64,000 bases of DNA from Pseudoalteromonas denitrificans DSM 6059 (GTDB taxonomy: Bacteria; Pseudomonadota; Gammaproteobacteria; Enterobacterales; Alteromonadaceae). The notes beneath the pieces were generated by a model that was not told where the DNA came from, searched no databases, and saw only the letters and a list, made by a program, of their open reading frames with translations. Both the position numbers and the translations under genes were made by a program. Below are positions 9,409 to 18,447 of this stretch, in pieces. The stretch covers positions 43,424 through 107,423 of the forward strand of contig NZ_FOLO01000014.1 in NCBI RefSeq assembly GCF_900112265.1. The letters run 5' to 3'. Positions within the stretch are counted from its first letter, which is position 1. Each line of letters starts with the position of its first letter.

Positions 9409-10119
9409 TTATGGTGCCCAGTATACTTCAACAGTCACTTCCGTTTGATTTAATATAGCACGTAGTGGCATATCTTTTATTTCACCACTCATTTTTGCTT
9501 GTTTATAAACAGCGAGTTTTTCTTCGCCACTTATAAGTAATTTAACAACTTTAGATTGTTTTATTGCATGTAAAGTTAATGATAATCTTTGTGTGATATC
9601 ACCCGTCACATCACTTTTAATCGCATCGATTGCACAAACAAAATCAGTTGTTGTTAAAGCATGTTCTAGTCCTTGTGCATTAGGGAACAAGGATGCTGTA
9701 TGACCATCAGGTCCCATGCCTAAAATTGTAATATCAAATGGTTTTTTTAGTTTTTTGAAAGTTAGTTCACATTCTACCTGTCCTTCTTGAGCAGTAATAT
9801 GTGCGTTTTTCATCGATACAAAGTTTGCTTTTAGGGCTTCATTTTGTAGTAATGTTTCTTTTATGAATGTTTCATTACTTTTTTCATGGCTTGGGTCTAC
9901 CCAACGCTCATCGACCATAACAACATCAACTTGATCCCACGCTAGCGGTAAATGGGATAACTGTTGATAAGCTGGTTTTGGAGAAGACCCACCTGATACA
10001 CAAATAACAGCACGCCCGTCATCTTTAATTCCTTGCTCTAAACCTTGCTCAATACTCTGTGCCAAATCAGCTGTTAATTCAGTTTTAGAATTAAAAAATT
10101 TCTCAATGATATTATTCAT
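9409..10119 (-). CDS. pgl: 6-phosphogluconolactonase
   Basis: This 236-residue protein of the DevB/Pgl family hydrolyses 6-phosphogluconolactone in the oxidative pentose phosphate and Entner-Doudoroff routes. Family marks are the early VICVSGGSSPKPAYQQL loop, VMVDERWVDPSHEKSNE and the later ILGMGPDGHTASLFP. Length is normal for the bacterial enzyme. It usually neighbours zwf and edd; here it follows pgi by 263 bp and lies inside a LacI-type sugar regulon, which suggests glucose units are the end product of the imported substrate. Confidence 0.93.
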   Translation of the reverse strand: MNNIIEKFFNSKTELTADLAQSIEQGLEQGIKDDGRAVICVSGGSSPKPAYQQLSHLPLAWDQVDVVMVDERWVDPSHEKSNETFIKETLLQNEALKANFVSMKNAHITAQEGQVECELTFKKLKKPFDITILGMGPDGHTASLFPNAQGLEHALTTTDFVCAIDAIKSDVTGDITQRLSLTLHAIKQSKVVKLLISGEEKLAVYKQAKMSGEIKDMPLRAILNQTEVTVEVYWAP

Positions 10120-10304
10120 TTTTATGTCCTAGATCCAAGCAATGGAATTTATAAATACAATAAGTTACAGTTTTATACACGATTTAGGGAAATCTAAATG
10201 AAAAATTATAGATATGTATAAAAGAAGAAGATAATAATATGATTATTGTTTTGACGCTATCTAAGAATTGCGCTCTCATCTAAGTAAAATACAAAATGAG
10301 TAAA

Positions 10305-10340
10305 GGGAGCCTGTGTTCCTCTCACAAAATCACAGGTCCC
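10305..10340. repeat. Inverted repeat in the pgi-pgl gap
   Basis: GGG-A-G-CCTGTG and CACAGG-T-CCC form a stem of about 10 bp with a 15-base loop. It lies between pgi and pgl. Read on the minus strand it is followed by only TTTA, so it could be a weak terminator, an mRNA-stabilising hairpin or a protein site. Confidence 0.45.
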
Positions 10341-10382
10341 AATATCTCCAGCGCTACCCGTTCAAGGTATTCTATTTAAACT

Positions 10383-12026
10383 TTAAGCTCTTTTATTTTT
10401 AAAGTAACTAATTAGGCCATTTGTAGATGAATCATGCTCCGCACTCACATTATCATTTTCTAATTCATTCTGAATTTTAGAAGCAAGCCCTTTCCCTAGT
10501 TCAACTCCCCATTGATCAAATGAACAAATTTGTAATAAAATACCTTGGCAAAATATTTTATGTTCATATAAAGCAATCAATTTGCCTAAATGTTTTGCAT
10601 CAACTTTGTCCAACAAAATTGACGTTGTTGGTCTATTCCCTTTATGTACTTTATGCTGAATTAGGCTTTCAATATCCGACAGTTCTTGGCCTTTGCTTGA
10701 TAGCTCCTGTCTTACTTGCTCTGCGGTGACACCCCCCATTAATGCTTCCGTTTGGGCAAAGAAATTTGACATTAAAATTTCATGATGATTATTCACTTCT
10801 ACCACAGGTTTTATTGAACCAATAAAATCAGCCGGTATAATTGTATTACCTTGATGTAAATATTGATAGAAAGCATGCTGACCATTGATCCCTGTCATAC
10901 CCCATAATAATGGTACGGTTGTATATGGCACACTCTCACCTGTGAAAGTAACAGACTTACCATTACTTTCCATTTCGGCTTGTTGCAAATAAGCAGGTAG
11001 CATATGCATAGTTTGATCATATGGTAATATTGCCTGAGCTTTAGCACCCAAAAAAGTGGTATTCCACATGCTCAACAAAGCCATGATCACAGGAACATTT
11101 TCACTCAAATCTGCATTTTTAAAATGTTCATCCGCTTCAAATGCTCCTTCAAGCAATTGGATAAAAGCATCAAAACCTAAATAAAGGGCAATAGGTAATC
11201 CAATAGCTGACCACAAAGAAAAACGTCCACCAACCCAATCCCACATTGTAAAAACATTTTCACTGCTAATACCAAACTCAGCTGTTTTTTTGAGGTTAGT
11301 GCTCACAGCAACAAAGTGTTTTGCTATTGCAGTATCATCTTTTGCAACTGATTTAAGCCATGCAACTGCCGTTTTAGCATTTGCCATAGTTTCAGATGTT
11401 GTAAAGGTTTTTGAAGAAACAACAAATAAGGTTGAAGCTGGGTTCAGCTCTTTTAAAACTTTAGAGATTTGTACACCATCAGCGTTAGAAATATAATGAA
11501 TGCGTAAAGTTTCATCGGCATAGTTTTGCAGTGCCTCCGTTGCCATTTGAGGGCCTAAATTAGAACCCCCGACACCAATACTTACAACATCAGTAATCAC
11601 TCTCCCCGTATAACCTTTCCATTCACCACTGCGAACTTTATTAACAAAAGCATGCATTTTGGATAATTCAGCAGCTATTGCTTGAGATACATCTTCACCA
11701 TTGACATAAATTGGAGCACAACTACGGTTACGCAGCGCAACATGTAATACAGCCCGATTTTCAGTGAAATTAATTTTTTCACCTGCAAACATTTTATCCC
11801 GCCAAGCGGTTAATTCTGTTTCTTGCGCTAATGACTGTAATGCATTCATTTCTTTTACGGTAATTAAGTTTTTAGAATAATCAAACAATAAACCAGGTAA
11901 TTGAATTGAAAAGTGTTTGAAACGTTGCGCATCTTCAGAAAACAACTGCTTCAAATGAACATTTTTCATTTCTTCTGCCAATGTTTCTAGTGACTGCCAA
12001 CTAGACAACTGGGAACGACAACTCAT
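10383..12026 (-). CDS. pgi: Glucose-6-phosphate isomerase
   Basis: This 547-residue protein interconverts glucose 6-phosphate and fructose 6-phosphate in the cytoplasm. Family signatures include the sugar-phosphate loop VSIGVGGSNLGPQMATEAL, the segment FTMWDWVGGRFSLWSAIGLP and GMTGINGQHAFYQYLHQG. Length matches the E. coli enzyme (549). A promoter (TTGACA-17 bp-TATTGT) overlaps a LacI-type operator 127 bp upstream of the start. This places a normally housekeeping gene under the sugar regulator divergent to it. Confidence 0.96.
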   Translation of the reverse strand: MSCRSQLSSWQSLETLAEEMKNVHLKQLFSEDAQRFKHFSIQLPGLLFDYSKNLITVKEMNALQSLAQETELTAWRDKMFAGEKINFTENRAVLHVALRNRSCAPIYVNGEDVSQAIAAELSKMHAFVNKVRSGEWKGYTGRVITDVVSIGVGGSNLGPQMATEALQNYADETLRIHYISNADGVQISKVLKELNPASTLFVVSSKTFTTSETMANAKTAVAWLKSVAKDDTAIAKHFVAVSTNLKKTAEFGISSENVFTMWDWVGGRFSLWSAIGLPIALYLGFDAFIQLLEGAFEADEHFKNADLSENVPVIMALLSMWNTTFLGAKAQAILPYDQTMHMLPAYLQQAEMESNGKSVTFTGESVPYTTVPLLWGMTGINGQHAFYQYLHQGNTIIPADFIGSIKPVVEVNNHHEILMSNFFAQTEALMGGVTAEQVRQELSSKGQELSDIESLIQHKVHKGNRPTTSILLDKVDAKHLGKLIALYEHKIFCQGILLQICSFDQWGVELGKGLASKIQNELENDNVSAEHDSSTNGLISYFKNKRA

Positions 12027-12138
12027 AATTTTTCTCTACCTGTATTAATTTGCAAATATCGCGTAATGGCCTATTTTAACAAAATATTCTAATAAGTGAT
12101 AACCTACTATCTGGTTTGCCCTAATCACGTTTATGATA

Positions 12139-12167
12139 ACAATATGTTAAAATGACAACGCTGTCAA
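12139..12167 (-). promoter_or_regulatory. Probable pgi promoter overlapping the operator
   Basis: On the minus strand TTGACA (12167..12162) and TATTGT (12144..12139) are separated by exactly 17 bases. The -35 box lies inside the palindrome at 12153-12166, so a bound regulator would block RNA polymerase. Confidence 0.55.
12153..12166. promoter_or_regulatory. LacI-type operator between pgi and the regulator gene
   Basis: TGACAACGCTGTCA, identical to the proximal site before the TonB receptor. It sits in the shared divergent promoter region and could control both pgi and the regulator itself. Confidence 0.8.
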
Positions 12168-12297
12168 ATTCATTTTTAAAGAATTACCATATGAATTGAT
12201 TATAAATAGATTAAAACTATGCCATAGTGCATACAATCACAATAAACTTAGTAAAATGCGCAGTAATTACATTTTACTTTTAATAAAGTTAATAAAA

Positions 12298-13317
12298 ATG
12301 AAAGTCACAATTAATGATGTTGCCAAATTAGCCAGTGTTTCAATTAAAACTGTATCTAGAGTTATTAATAATGAACCATCTGTTCGTAAAGCAACTTTTG
12401 ATAAAGTAATGGAAGCAGTTAAGACGTTAAATTATCAACCTAATTTAGCAGCACGCAATCTAGCTGGGAGTAAATCCTTTACCATAGGTTTAGTTTATGA
12501 CAATCCAAATGCATATTATGTTTTAGATATGCAAAACGGTATTTTATCATGTTGTAAAAGTGAAGGTTATGAATTACTTATTCATCCATGTTCATATGCA
12601 AAAGACGACATGATTGAAGAGTTAAAAACCATGATAAACAGAGCTCGTATTTCTGGGTTAGTACTTACGCCACCTCTTTCTGAAATTAATGAAGTAATAG
12701 ATATGCTTGATGAGCAAAACATTCATTACGTTAGAATATTATCTGGCCAAGAACTAGATCCCGCACAAACTGAATGTATTTATGTAAATGATCACAATGC
12801 TGCTTTTCAAATAACCGAGCATTTAATTAGCCAAGGACATAAAAGCATTGCTTTTTTAAAAGGAGATAAAGGCCATAAATCTACACGAGAAAGGTTATCA
12901 GGTTACAAAGAGTCATTAGTATCCAATAATATCAAGGTCGATGAATCACTCATTTTAGAAGGTGAATACTCATTTTCTTCCGGTGTTGAAAATGCTAAGA
13001 AAATAATAAATCAAGATAAATCTGTGACAGCAATTATTGCATGTAATGATGAAATTGCTGCTGGTGCTTTATTTGCAGCTCGATTAATGGACATAAAAAT
13101 ACCAGATGAGTTATCAATATCTGGTTTTGAAAACTCCCCCTTCTCAAGACAAACCTGGCCAAAGCTTACAACTGCAAATCAATCAATTGAAACAATTGCA
13201 CAAAATGCAGCAAAATTGTTATTTTCAAAAACGCGAGGTCAAAGAAATAAAGATAAAGAAATTATCAAAACTTTCACACCTGAATTAGTAATAAGAGACA
13301 GCACAGGCCCTATTTAA
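12298..13317 (+). CDS. LacI-family transcriptional regulator
   Basis: This is a 339-residue regulator. The N-terminal helix-turn-helix and hinge helix read VTINDVAKLASVSIKTVSRV and then a periplasmic-binding-protein-like effector domain follows (about 60-335). The start at the ATG 12298 places the HTH at residue 3, as is usual in this family; upstream in-frame TTG or ATG codons would add a non-conserved tail. It probably binds the TGACAACGYTGTCA sites before pgi and the TonB receptor. The effector is not known; a sugar or sugar phosphate is the family norm. Confidence 0.93.
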   Translation: MKVTINDVAKLASVSIKTVSRVINNEPSVRKATFDKVMEAVKTLNYQPNLAARNLAGSKSFTIGLVYDNPNAYYVLDMQNGILSCCKSEGYELLIHPCSYAKDDMIEELKTMINRARISGLVLTPPLSEINEVIDMLDEQNIHYVRILSGQELDPAQTECIYVNDHNAAFQITEHLISQGHKSIAFLKGDKGHKSTRERLSGYKESLVSNNIKVDESLILEGEYSFSSGVENAKKIINQDKSVTAIIACNDEIAAGALFAARLMDIKIPDELSISGFENSPFSRQTWPKLTTANQSIETIAQNAAKLLFSKTRGQRNKDKEIIKTFTPELVIRDSTGPI

Positions 13318-13324
13318 TAAAAAA

Positions 13325-13350
13325 AGTCACACTATGATAATAGTGTGACT
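13325..13350. terminator. Bidirectional terminator hairpin
   Basis: The perfect 11-bp inverted repeat AGTCACACTAT/ATAGTGTGACT lies between the convergent regulator and ankyrin genes. A-rich sequence precedes and TTAATTT follows it, so it can serve both directions. Confidence 0.65.
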
Positions 13351-13354
13351 TAAT

Positions 13355-14689
13355 TTAAGTTAATGCAACAATTATAACGACAAGCAAAAGCATTAACTGA
13401 GATATTAAACTAAAGGGTGATATAGCGCGTAATAAGGATAAACTCCATGGATGCTTTATATCAGGATATAGACTACAACGTTTTAAATTCATAGCAAAAA
13501 ACATTAACAACATAGACACAAGCGCTAAAATAAAAGATAACTCACTTTTTAGATCAAAGTCTGGTTCAAAGAAAAAGAACAACTGAACAGGTAATAAAAC
13601 ACCAATAAATGCATGTATAGAATGAACCAAGTTTATGCGCTTAAACTGCTTTGGTTTACTCAATTCTTTGATCCCAAACTGGGACTCCAAAAATTGAACA
13701 ATTTGTTTATGTTCTAACTCTACCGCCAAGCCATACGCAGTAAACTCTAAGTTATTTCTAATTGTAAAATCAATGTTTTTCTTTAATAAGAATTTAATTG
13801 CAAATTCGTTTTTACATATAACTGCATAATGTAAAACAGTATTTCCTTGATTATCTTTTTGAGTAAGCAGTTCTTCGTTACATAAGATCTCTAGTACATC
13901 TAAAAAACCTCGCTCAACAGCCCACATTAAACATGTTTTACCATTTTCATCAGCAAGCAAGCCTTTGGCACCTTGTTCCATAAAACGTTTACAAATACTT
14001 TGTTTTGCAGAACTTTGTTTTAATTGCTCTAATAAAGCGCTCTCTAATAATATACCTTTAGAATCATCAGGCTCTAATTGCGCTAAAAATTCAAATCTAT
14101 CTTCGCCCTGCAATAATTGTTCAGTAAATAAACTTATTAAAGCCTGTTTGTCCATAACACTTTTATTCAAAAATGGCATTAATAAAGGATGTAATTCATC
14201 ATAAGATAAAAGTGACATTACATCAGATGTTGACAACTGTAAGCCTTGTTCTAATAATAACTTCAGCACGTTTAAAAATCGTTTCTGTTGCGCTAGACAT
14301 GCTAAACTTAATTTTGATTTTATGACCATTTGAGATTCTAAGTCGCTATAGCCACTCAAACGTTCTAGCAATAATAAAGTAATTTGTTCATCATTTCCTA
14401 GCTGAAGTTTTAAATCTTTAAGTACTGATTCAATATATTTATAAGCAAGATCATCAAAATCACTTAAATGTTGGCAATCAGTGCTATCAAACGGTTCCGC
14501 TGGCTTTTGCCATAATAAGTAATAAATAGGCGGTAAGCTGATACTACAAACGCCTTGTTGATCTATTGACTCTTCGCATTTTGGCCAAGCTTCTAAAGCA
14601 TCTAAAATAAAGGCGCCATTTTGTTCTAATAGTCCTTTTAACAACAAGACATATTCTTCAGGCCAAATTAAGACATTTTCTGTCTCCAA
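13355..14689 (-). CDS. Ankyrin-repeat protein with C-terminal membrane segments
   Basis: The protein has 444 residues. Two or three ankyrin repeats are clear at about 245-335 (GKTCLMWAVERGFLDVLEIL, then GNTVLHYAVICKNEFAIKFL). The N-terminal 240 residues are helical and may hold degenerate repeats. The last 90 residues contain three hydrophobic segments (LVHSIHAFIGVLLPVQLFFF, LSFILALVSMLLMFFAM, LISQLMLLLVVIIVAL), so it is probably anchored in the inner membrane with the ankyrin part in the cytoplasm. The function is not known; no partner is obvious nearby. Confidence 0.75.
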   Translation of the reverse strand: METENVLIWPEEYVLLLKGLLEQNGAFILDALEAWPKCEESIDQQGVCSISLPPIYYLLWQKPAEPFDSTDCQHLSDFDDLAYKYIESVLKDLKLQLGNDEQITLLLLERLSGYSDLESQMVIKSKLSLACLAQQKRFLNVLKLLLEQGLQLSTSDVMSLLSYDELHPLLMPFLNKSVMDKQALISLFTEQLLQGEDRFEFLAQLEPDDSKGILLESALLEQLKQSSAKQSICKRFMEQGAKGLLADENGKTCLMWAVERGFLDVLEILCNEELLTQKDNQGNTVLHYAVICKNEFAIKFLLKKNIDFTIRNNLEFTAYGLAVELEHKQIVQFLESQFGIKELSKPKQFKRINLVHSIHAFIGVLLPVQLFFFFEPDFDLKSELSFILALVSMLLMFFAMNLKRCSLYPDIKHPWSLSLLRAISPFSLISQLMLLLVVIIVALT

Positions 14690-14748
14690 CTGCTCACTCC
14701 AACAAAAATAAATTATTTAATAATAAGAGGCTTAGTTTAACAGGCTTT

Positions 14749-14769
14749 TATACCCAAACAACTTCAAAA
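14749..14769 (+). repeat. Solo end of a dispersed repeat (TATACCCAAAC family)
   Basis: The 20 bases from 14749 match the right end of the element at 34551-34817 at 18 positions (TATACCCAAACAACTTCAAA). No second end is present nearby, so this is a solo end or a remnant. Confidence 0.5.
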
Positions 14770-14805
14770 TGGTATTATTAACCTTTATCAAAGAGGAAAT
14801 TTATT

Positions 14806-14985
14806 GTGGAAACCTGGAAAGTTATTTTGATCATAGCGATAGTATTCGCGGTTGTTTGGAGCAATATTGCTTTATTAAAGTATTCAGCAAAATTTGATAT
14901 CAAAAAATTTAATCAAGATCCAACAGAAAAGGCAAAAGAAGCACGTAAAAAACAAGAAGAGAAAACGAAGAAACCCCACAAATAA
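14806..14985 (+). CDS. DUF2897-like small membrane protein
   Basis: This is a 59-residue protein with one N-terminal membrane helix (VILIIAIVFAVVWSNIALL) and a charged, lysine-rich tail ending KKPHK. It resembles the short DUF2897 proteins of Shewanella and Vibrio. The start is GTG at 14806 behind AAGAGGA. Its function is unknown. It is convergent with the YjiH-like gene. Confidence 0.7.
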   Translation: METWKVILIIAIVFAVVWSNIALLKYSAKFDIKKFNQDPTEKAKEARKKQEEKTKKPHK

Positions 14986-15012
14986 TGCAGAGTTTCTTCT
15001 TTCATTCAATCA

Positions 15013-16386
15013 TTAAACTAGCCAATGGGCCATTAATGCTATTACAGGCAGAGTCACTAAGGTACGTAATAAAAATATAAGGAATAACTCCCAAAGACTC
15101 ACTGGAATTTTGCTACCTAAAATTAGAGCGCCTATTTCAGACATATAAATAAGCTGGGTTACGCTCATAGCAGCAATCACAAATCGCGTTACATCACTTT
15201 CTATAGCGTTTGCTGCTAAAATTGAAGGAATAAACATATCTGCAAAACCAACAACAATGGTTTGCGATGCTTGTTGGGCTTCAGGTATTTGTAATAACTC
15301 TAGTAGCGGAATAAATGGCATACCTAACCATTGAAAAAATGGCGTATATTCAGCAATAATTAAAGCAAATGTACCAATAGCCATTACAACCGGCAATACA
15401 GCAAATACCATATCAACCGCGTTTTTTATGCCCTCTGTTAAAGTACCTTTAACACCTTGTGCATTATAGGCTTTTGTTAAAGCAACCTGCAGGCCATGTT
15501 TAAATAATGTTTTTCCTTCAGGTAAAGCTTCCGGTTCACCTTTTTTAATAGTGCCATCAATGTATTCATCTTTTTTATTCCTAAGAGGTGGTAGTCTCGG
15601 AACAATTAAAGCCGCAACGACTCCTGCCAAGCATACAGTCAAATAAAATGGCGCAAATAAATGCTCTAACTTTACCTGCCCTATTACAACTAAACTAAAA
15701 GTAATTGAAACAGCAGAAAAAGTCGTTCCTATTATAGCAGCCTCTTTTTGTGTATAAAATTTTTCTTCATACTGTTTTGATGTCATTAATACACCAACGC
15801 TACCATCGCCTAACCATGATGCAACACAATTAACTGAACTCCGTCCTGGTACTTTGAATAAAGGGCGCATCACTTTTGTCAATAAAGTGCCTGCAAGTTC
15901 TAACAAGCCAAAATTAAGCAATAAAGGTAATAATAAGCCTGCTAAAATGAAAACTGAAAATAAAACAGGCATTAAATCATGCAAAACTAATGTTCCTGTA
16001 CTTCCAGAATGGATTGCATCAGGGCCTATTTTAAAAAATGTCATTGAAACAAAAATCATACCTGTTATACGAGTTGCAAGCCAAATAAGTGATACATCTA
16101 ATAAATGACGCATAAAATCATTTTTCATAATCATTTTTGGTTTAAATAGCTTTACGATTACACTCAATACTGCAGTTGTTGTAATGACACCCATAACAAT
16201 ATGCGTTATGTATTCACTTGAAAAATTTTGTATTTCTTTGGCTAATACTGCAATAGGAATTGTAAATGCATCACCCATTTGAACAGGTGTCATAAATAAA
16301 AATACACCAATTAACGAAGGTACAATAAAAGTCATGATTGTACGCCAATGATATAGCGCTTGATTATCGACTTGTTCTGAATTCAT
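15013..16386 (-). CDS. YjiH-family membrane protein with nucleoside-recognition (Gate) domain
   Basis: This polytopic protein of 457 residues has about ten hydrophobic segments. The central part (GLLELAGTLLTKVMRPLFKV, then SWLGDGSVGVLMTSKQYEEK) is typical of the nucleoside-recognition/Gate fold found in YjiH and spore-maturation proteins. It is an inner-membrane protein presumed to carry a small solute; no substrate is established. It is separated from bamC by a strong terminator and stands alone. Confidence 0.8.
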   Translation of the reverse strand: MNSEQVDNQALYHWRTIMTFIVPSLIGVFLFMTPVQMGDAFTIPIAVLAKEIQNFSSEYITHIVMGVITTTAVLSVIVKLFKPKMIMKNDFMRHLLDVSLIWLATRITGMIFVSMTFFKIGPDAIHSGSTGTLVLHDLMPVLFSVFILAGLLLPLLLNFGLLELAGTLLTKVMRPLFKVPGRSSVNCVASWLGDGSVGVLMTSKQYEEKFYTQKEAAIIGTTFSAVSITFSLVVIGQVKLEHLFAPFYLTVCLAGVVAALIVPRLPPLRNKKDEYIDGTIKKGEPEALPEGKTLFKHGLQVALTKAYNAQGVKGTLTEGIKNAVDMVFAVLPVVMAIGTFALIIAEYTPFFQWLGMPFIPLLELLQIPEAQQASQTIVVGFADMFIPSILAANAIESDVTRFVIAAMSVTQLIYMSEIGALILGSKIPVSLWELFLIFLLRTLVTLPVIALMAHWLV

Positions 16387-16476
16387 AAATAAACCTATGT
16401 TTATATCAATTCCATTACTTAAACTTCTGAGTAATAACGCATTTAAGTAATGAAATTGCTTACCTAATTAAACATA

Positions 16477-16500
16477 AAAGAGCGCTATTTGCGCTCTTTT
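16477..16500 (-). terminator. Terminator of bamC
   Basis: AAAAGAGCGC/GCGCTCTTTT is a 10-bp perfect stem with a 4-base TATT loop, lying 36 bp beyond the bamC stop, with a T-run in the minus direction. Confidence 0.85.
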
Positions 16501-16535
16501 ATATAGTTAATATAAAAATAACTTTCATGTTAATT

Positions 16536-17612
16536 CTAAATTTCAATACCTTGCTTACGTAAAGCTTTAACTAATGCTTGCTGTAAATCATTCATAGTAC
16601 CGGGTTCTAAAGTTTCACCTTGTTCATCCATCCAGGTAATACTTGTGCCACCTGAATTATTTTTATTTAACAAAATCTGATATCGCCCCATTTCAAGTGG
16701 TAACTCAGCCACATCGTCTCCCCAAATAGAATCCCAAACACTGGCGTCTGGTTTTTCATATGTAGCAGTAATTAATCCTTTATTATTATCCAATTCATCT
16801 ATAGTGAAATTTAATTTTTCAATAAATGTAGAAAAACGTTCAAAAACGTCTTTATAAGTTTGCTCAGTCACTAAAGCAGCATTCCCCTGATTATCAAACC
16901 CGAGCTCTAAAGAAACAATCCCACTTTGTTTTTTAAGTTGGACAGCCAATTGACGATATTTAAAATCAAAATGGCTCACATATGCATTTAAGGCTGCAAT
17001 TTCTAATTGTTGACGTAACACAGGTGTGAGTGTTTGATCTTTACTTTGATAATCTAATAACTGAGTCTTAATTGAAGCAGTTCTTTGATGCTCTTTTTGC
17101 TCAATAATAAACTTAAACTTTTGCTTACTGATCTCTTTATCACTTTCCCAAAACCATTCATCCCAAAATCCAGGTTCTTCAACATCATAAATAGAGTACC
17201 AATCAGTTTCCAGCTCTCCTTTTGCTTCATTTTTCTGCGTTGCTGACACATTCTTTTCCGCTAAGAAACCGTTTAGAGTTGTCCATAGAAATCCTTTAAG
17301 ATCATCAATACCGTCTGATTTGTCAAAAAAGATACGTGATGTTTTGTCACCTTCTTCAACCCAACTCCCCGAAGCGACATTAAGAACTTGCGCAGGAGGT
17401 GAAATCATATCATTAGCCAGTGCTTTAGAGTATTGCGCTGGTGTCATTACAAACTCAGGATCTTGATAAGGTTTATTCAAATCCGATGGTACTTTAATAT
17501 GCTCTGATACACGGTAATTTTTTTCATCATGGGCATTATCTATAAAAACACTACAACCAGTTAAGGCACTAATAACACCTAATACCAAACTTTTACGGAT
17601 CCAATACTGCAC
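16536..17612 (-). CDS. bamC: Outer-membrane assembly lipoprotein BamC
   Basis: The protein has 358 residues. A lipoprotein signal ends in the lipobox LTGC (Cys20), followed by the extended N-terminal BamC segment (YRVSEHIKVPSDLNKPYQDP) that contacts BamD. Two C-terminal helix-grip domains follow. It is part of the BAM complex that inserts beta-barrel proteins. In E. coli and most relatives bamC follows dapA, and gcvR and bcp are divergent from dapA. Here gcvR faces bamC directly across 283 bp and dapA is absent. Confidence 0.9.
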   Translation of the reverse strand: MQYWIRKSLVLGVISALTGCSVFIDNAHDEKNYRVSEHIKVPSDLNKPYQDPEFVMTPAQYSKALANDMISPPAQVLNVASGSWVEEGDKTSRIFFDKSDGIDDLKGFLWTTLNGFLAEKNVSATQKNEAKGELETDWYSIYDVEEPGFWDEWFWESDKEISKQKFKFIIEQKEHQRTASIKTQLLDYQSKDQTLTPVLRQQLEIAALNAYVSHFDFKYRQLAVQLKKQSGIVSLELGFDNQGNAALVTEQTYKDVFERFSTFIEKLNFTIDELDNNKGLITATYEKPDASVWDSIWGDDVAELPLEMGRYQILLNKNNSGGTSITWMDEQGETLEPGTMNDLQQALVKALRKQGIEI

Positions 17613-17895
17613 TTACAATTCTCCTTAGCACGCCAATTTTATTAACTATTATATGAGTCAGTCATGCTCTATTTGGTTCAAAATTTGATTCAAAAAAATT
17701 ATACCCTCATACGGTTTGTGTATAATTTAAACTTACCGTGTGAAAATCATTCATTTATTGCTTCAAAAGCGATTAAATAAATATAATTGAGCAACATACT
17801 ACTTTCCTACGCAGTTAAAAACAAGAATGAGAGAGTGTTTCTATTTCTGATGTGCTAAACTTCGCGACCATTATAGGGGCACACGGATAAAATAA

Positions 17896-18429
17896 ATGTC
17901 TGGATTTTCAAATCAACAACTCGTCTTAACTGCGATTGGTGATGATAGAACTGGAATTGTCGCGCAGTTAACAGAACTTGTGAGTGAATGTAGCTGTAAC
18001 ATAATTGACAGCCGTATCGCCATTTTAGGCAATGAATTTTCAATTATAATGCTTTTATCAGGTGACATGTCAGCCATTAGTCGCATAGAACATACTATCC
18101 CAGTTAAAAGTATGGAAATGGGGCTGTTAACCATGATGAAACGCACTTCTAATCGAACTGGCAGTGAATTTTGTGCAGGTTATACCTTAGAGTATAAAGG
18201 GTTAGATTCAGTTGGTGCTTTAAGTAAAGTAGCTGCTTTTTTAGCAGAAGATAATATCGACATTTGCTCTTTAAAATCTGATACATACGAACAAGATGGG
18301 CAACTTTACATGTGCTCAATGTTAGAAATTAATGTACCCGTTGATAGCGCACTTGATAGCTTTAAACTTAAATTTGAAAATCTGTGCACTGATTTTAAAC
18401 TTGAGTCTATATTACGACGCATTCGCTAA
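17896..18429 (+). CDS. gcvR: Glycine cleavage system repressor GcvR
   Basis: This 177-residue protein has two ACT domains. The first starts at LVLTAIGDDRTGIVAQLTEL and the second at YTLEYKGLDSVGALSKVAAF. GcvR binds glycine and GcvA to hold the gcv operon off. It carries no DNA-binding domain of its own. It is followed 18 bp later by bcp, the usual gcvR-bcp pair. Confidence 0.92.
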   Translation: MSGFSNQQLVLTAIGDDRTGIVAQLTELVSECSCNIIDSRIAILGNEFSIIMLLSGDMSAISRIEHTIPVKSMEMGLLTMMKRTSNRTGSEFCAGYTLEYKGLDSVGALSKVAAFLAEDNIDICSLKSDTYEQDGQLYMCSMLEINVPVDSALDSFKLKFENLCTDFKLESILRRIR

Positions 18430-18447
18430 TAAAAAATAGGAATAATT

